The position numbers and the translations under genes are program-made. A model generated the notes under the pieces. It made no database searches, was not told the origin of the DNA, and worked only from the letters and a program-made list of their open reading frames with translations. From Megasphaera sp. UBA5897 (GTDB lineage Bacteria > Bacillota > Negativicutes > Veillonellales > Megasphaeraceae), in contig DJEN01000017.1 of the NCBI GenBank assembly GCA_002431345.1, positions 1 to 5,980 of the forward strand: a stretch of DNA of 5,980 nt, given 5' to 3'. This document shows, piece after piece, positions 5,121 through 5,980 of this stretch (its first letter is position 1; each line of letters opens with the position of its first letter).

Positions 5121-5980
5121 ATGGATAAAAACATGTTTTGCTTTCAATGTGAACAAACAGCTTTTGGTACTGGTTGTACCGGCTGTGCCGGTGTCTGCGG
5201 CAAATCGGCAGACGCCGCCAAACTGCAGGATGCATTGACGGGGGCTTTAATCGGACTGGCCCGTACCTGTCAGCATGCCGCACCGACAGAGCAGACATAC
5301 CGTCTTTTCATTGAAGGGCTATTTACCACTGTAACCAATGTCAACTTTGATGTCACTACGATTCAGGCAATGACAGATGCCGTCCATGCCGAAGCAGCAC
5401 GCCTTGGCAGTACAGACAGTGCGTATGACATGCAGCACATTTGGGACGCCAACGAAGACATTCGTTCTTTGAAATCACTGATTCTGTTCGGCATGCGGGG
5501 CATGGCTGCCTATGCCTATCATGCCCTGATGCTGGGAAAAACAGATACGACAGTCAATGCCTTTTTCATCAAAGGCTTGGCAGCCCTCGGCGAAGATTCA
5601 GATATGGATACGCTCCTGCCGCTTGTCTTGGAAACAGGTAACGTAAATCTGACCTGCATGGCAATGCTTGATGAAGCCAACACGTCAGCCTATGGCATGC
5701 CAGTGCCTACGACGGTTCCCTTGACGATTGAAAAAGGCCCGTTTATCGTCATTACCGGCCATGATTTAAAAGATCTGGAACTACTGCTGCAGCAGACAGA
5801 CGGCAAAGGCATCAACATCTACACACACGGCGAAATGCTGCCGGCCCATGCTTATCCGCTTCTCAAAAAACATCCGCAGCTCAAAGGCAATTTTGGCACG
5901 GCTTGGCAAAACCAGCAAAAAGAATTTGCTGCGCTTCCGGCACCGATTCTCTTTACGACCAACTGTCTCATGCCGCCGCG
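5121..5980 (+). CDS. Hybrid-cluster protein (hydroxylamine/NO reductase), 5' part
   Basis: The first 286 codons of a gene that runs off the window; full-length proteins of this family have roughly 550 residues. Hcp holds an N-terminal Fe-S cluster and the Fe-S-O hybrid cluster. It reduces hydroxylamine in vitro and is implicated in NO reduction and protein S-nitrosylation under anaerobiosis. N-terminal cysteines are C7, C10, C19, C22 and C26. Hybrid-cluster ligands are recognisable as His214 (in ITGHDLKD), Glu238 (THGEM) and Cys282 (TTNCLMP). Their spacings of 24 and 44 equal those of the Desulfovibrio vulgaris ligands His244, Glu268 and Cys312 (from memory). The segment between the Cys cluster and His214 is about 34 residues shorter than in that protein, yet too long for the strongly deleted archaeal-type class. 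Ribosome binding site AGGAGG (5108-5113) lies 7 nt before the ATG. The reading frame is open to the end. Cupin is the upstream partner. Confidence 0.95.
   Translation, partial: MDKNMFCFQCEQTAFGTGCTGCAGVCGKSADAAKLQDALTGALIGLARTCQHAAPTEQTYRLFIEGLFTTVTNVNFDVTTIQAMTDAVHAEAARLGSTDSAYDMQHIWDANEDIRSLKSLILFGMRGMAAYAYHALMLGKTDTTVNAFFIKGLAALGEDSDMDTLLPLVLETGNVNLTCMAMLDEANTSAYGMPVPTTVPLTIEKGPFIVITGHDLKDLELLLQQTDGKGINIYTHGEMLPAHAYPLLKKHPQLKGNFGTAWQNQQKEFAALPAPILFTTNCLMPP

Overview
The window reads as chromosomal DNA from a Firmicutes-type anaerobe. Strong AGGAGG-type ribosome binding sites precede most genes, coding GC looks close to 50 %, and there is an exported M48 metalloprotease and a hybrid-cluster protein (Hcp). 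A Negativicutes member (Megasphaera/Dialister-like) is my best guess, but it rests on general impression and not on any marker gene.

Layout. Bases 1-660 hold no convincing gene. The first ~300 bases are AT-rich, with a nested inverted repeat (31-72) and a perfect 13-bp tandem duplication (118-143). From about 300 the composition turns GC-richer and the DNA becomes unusually self-complementary: an imperfect foldback of nearly 190 bp (348-535) is followed by two more hairpins (547-590 and 596-632). This is the least explained part of the window; a dispersed foldback element or a structured RNA are the main options. A clear intrinsic terminator (697-733, minus strand) then closes a minus-strand operon. 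In transcription order, that operon is a cyclophilin-type peptidyl-prolyl isomerase (2780 to 2295), a small GIY-YIG nuclease-domain protein (2293 to 2003) and a secreted M48 zinc metalloprotease (2003 to 750). Its genes are separated by 1 nt or overlap by 1 nt, which points to translational coupling.

A divergent intergenic region (2781-3022) carries a near-consensus sigma-70 promoter facing right, with a 17-bp spacer. It is followed by a perfect 34-bp palindrome centred on TTAACTAGTTAA and a second copy of its 12-nt core 43 bp downstream. The promoter drives a 12-TM major facilitator exporter (3023-4222) and an overlapping MarR-family regulator (4215-4658). The simplest reading is an autoregulated efflux module in which the MarR protein represses its own operon through the palindromes.

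After an 88-bp gap comes a second rightward pair: a small cupin protein with a reduced metal-ligand set (4747-5091) and the first 286 codons of hcp (5121 to the window end). Hcp is an Fe-S/hybrid-cluster enzyme linked to NO and hydroxylamine metabolism, so this pair may serve nitrosative or redox stress. Whether it is co-transcribed with the MFS-MarR operon cannot be decided here, because no terminator is visible between them.
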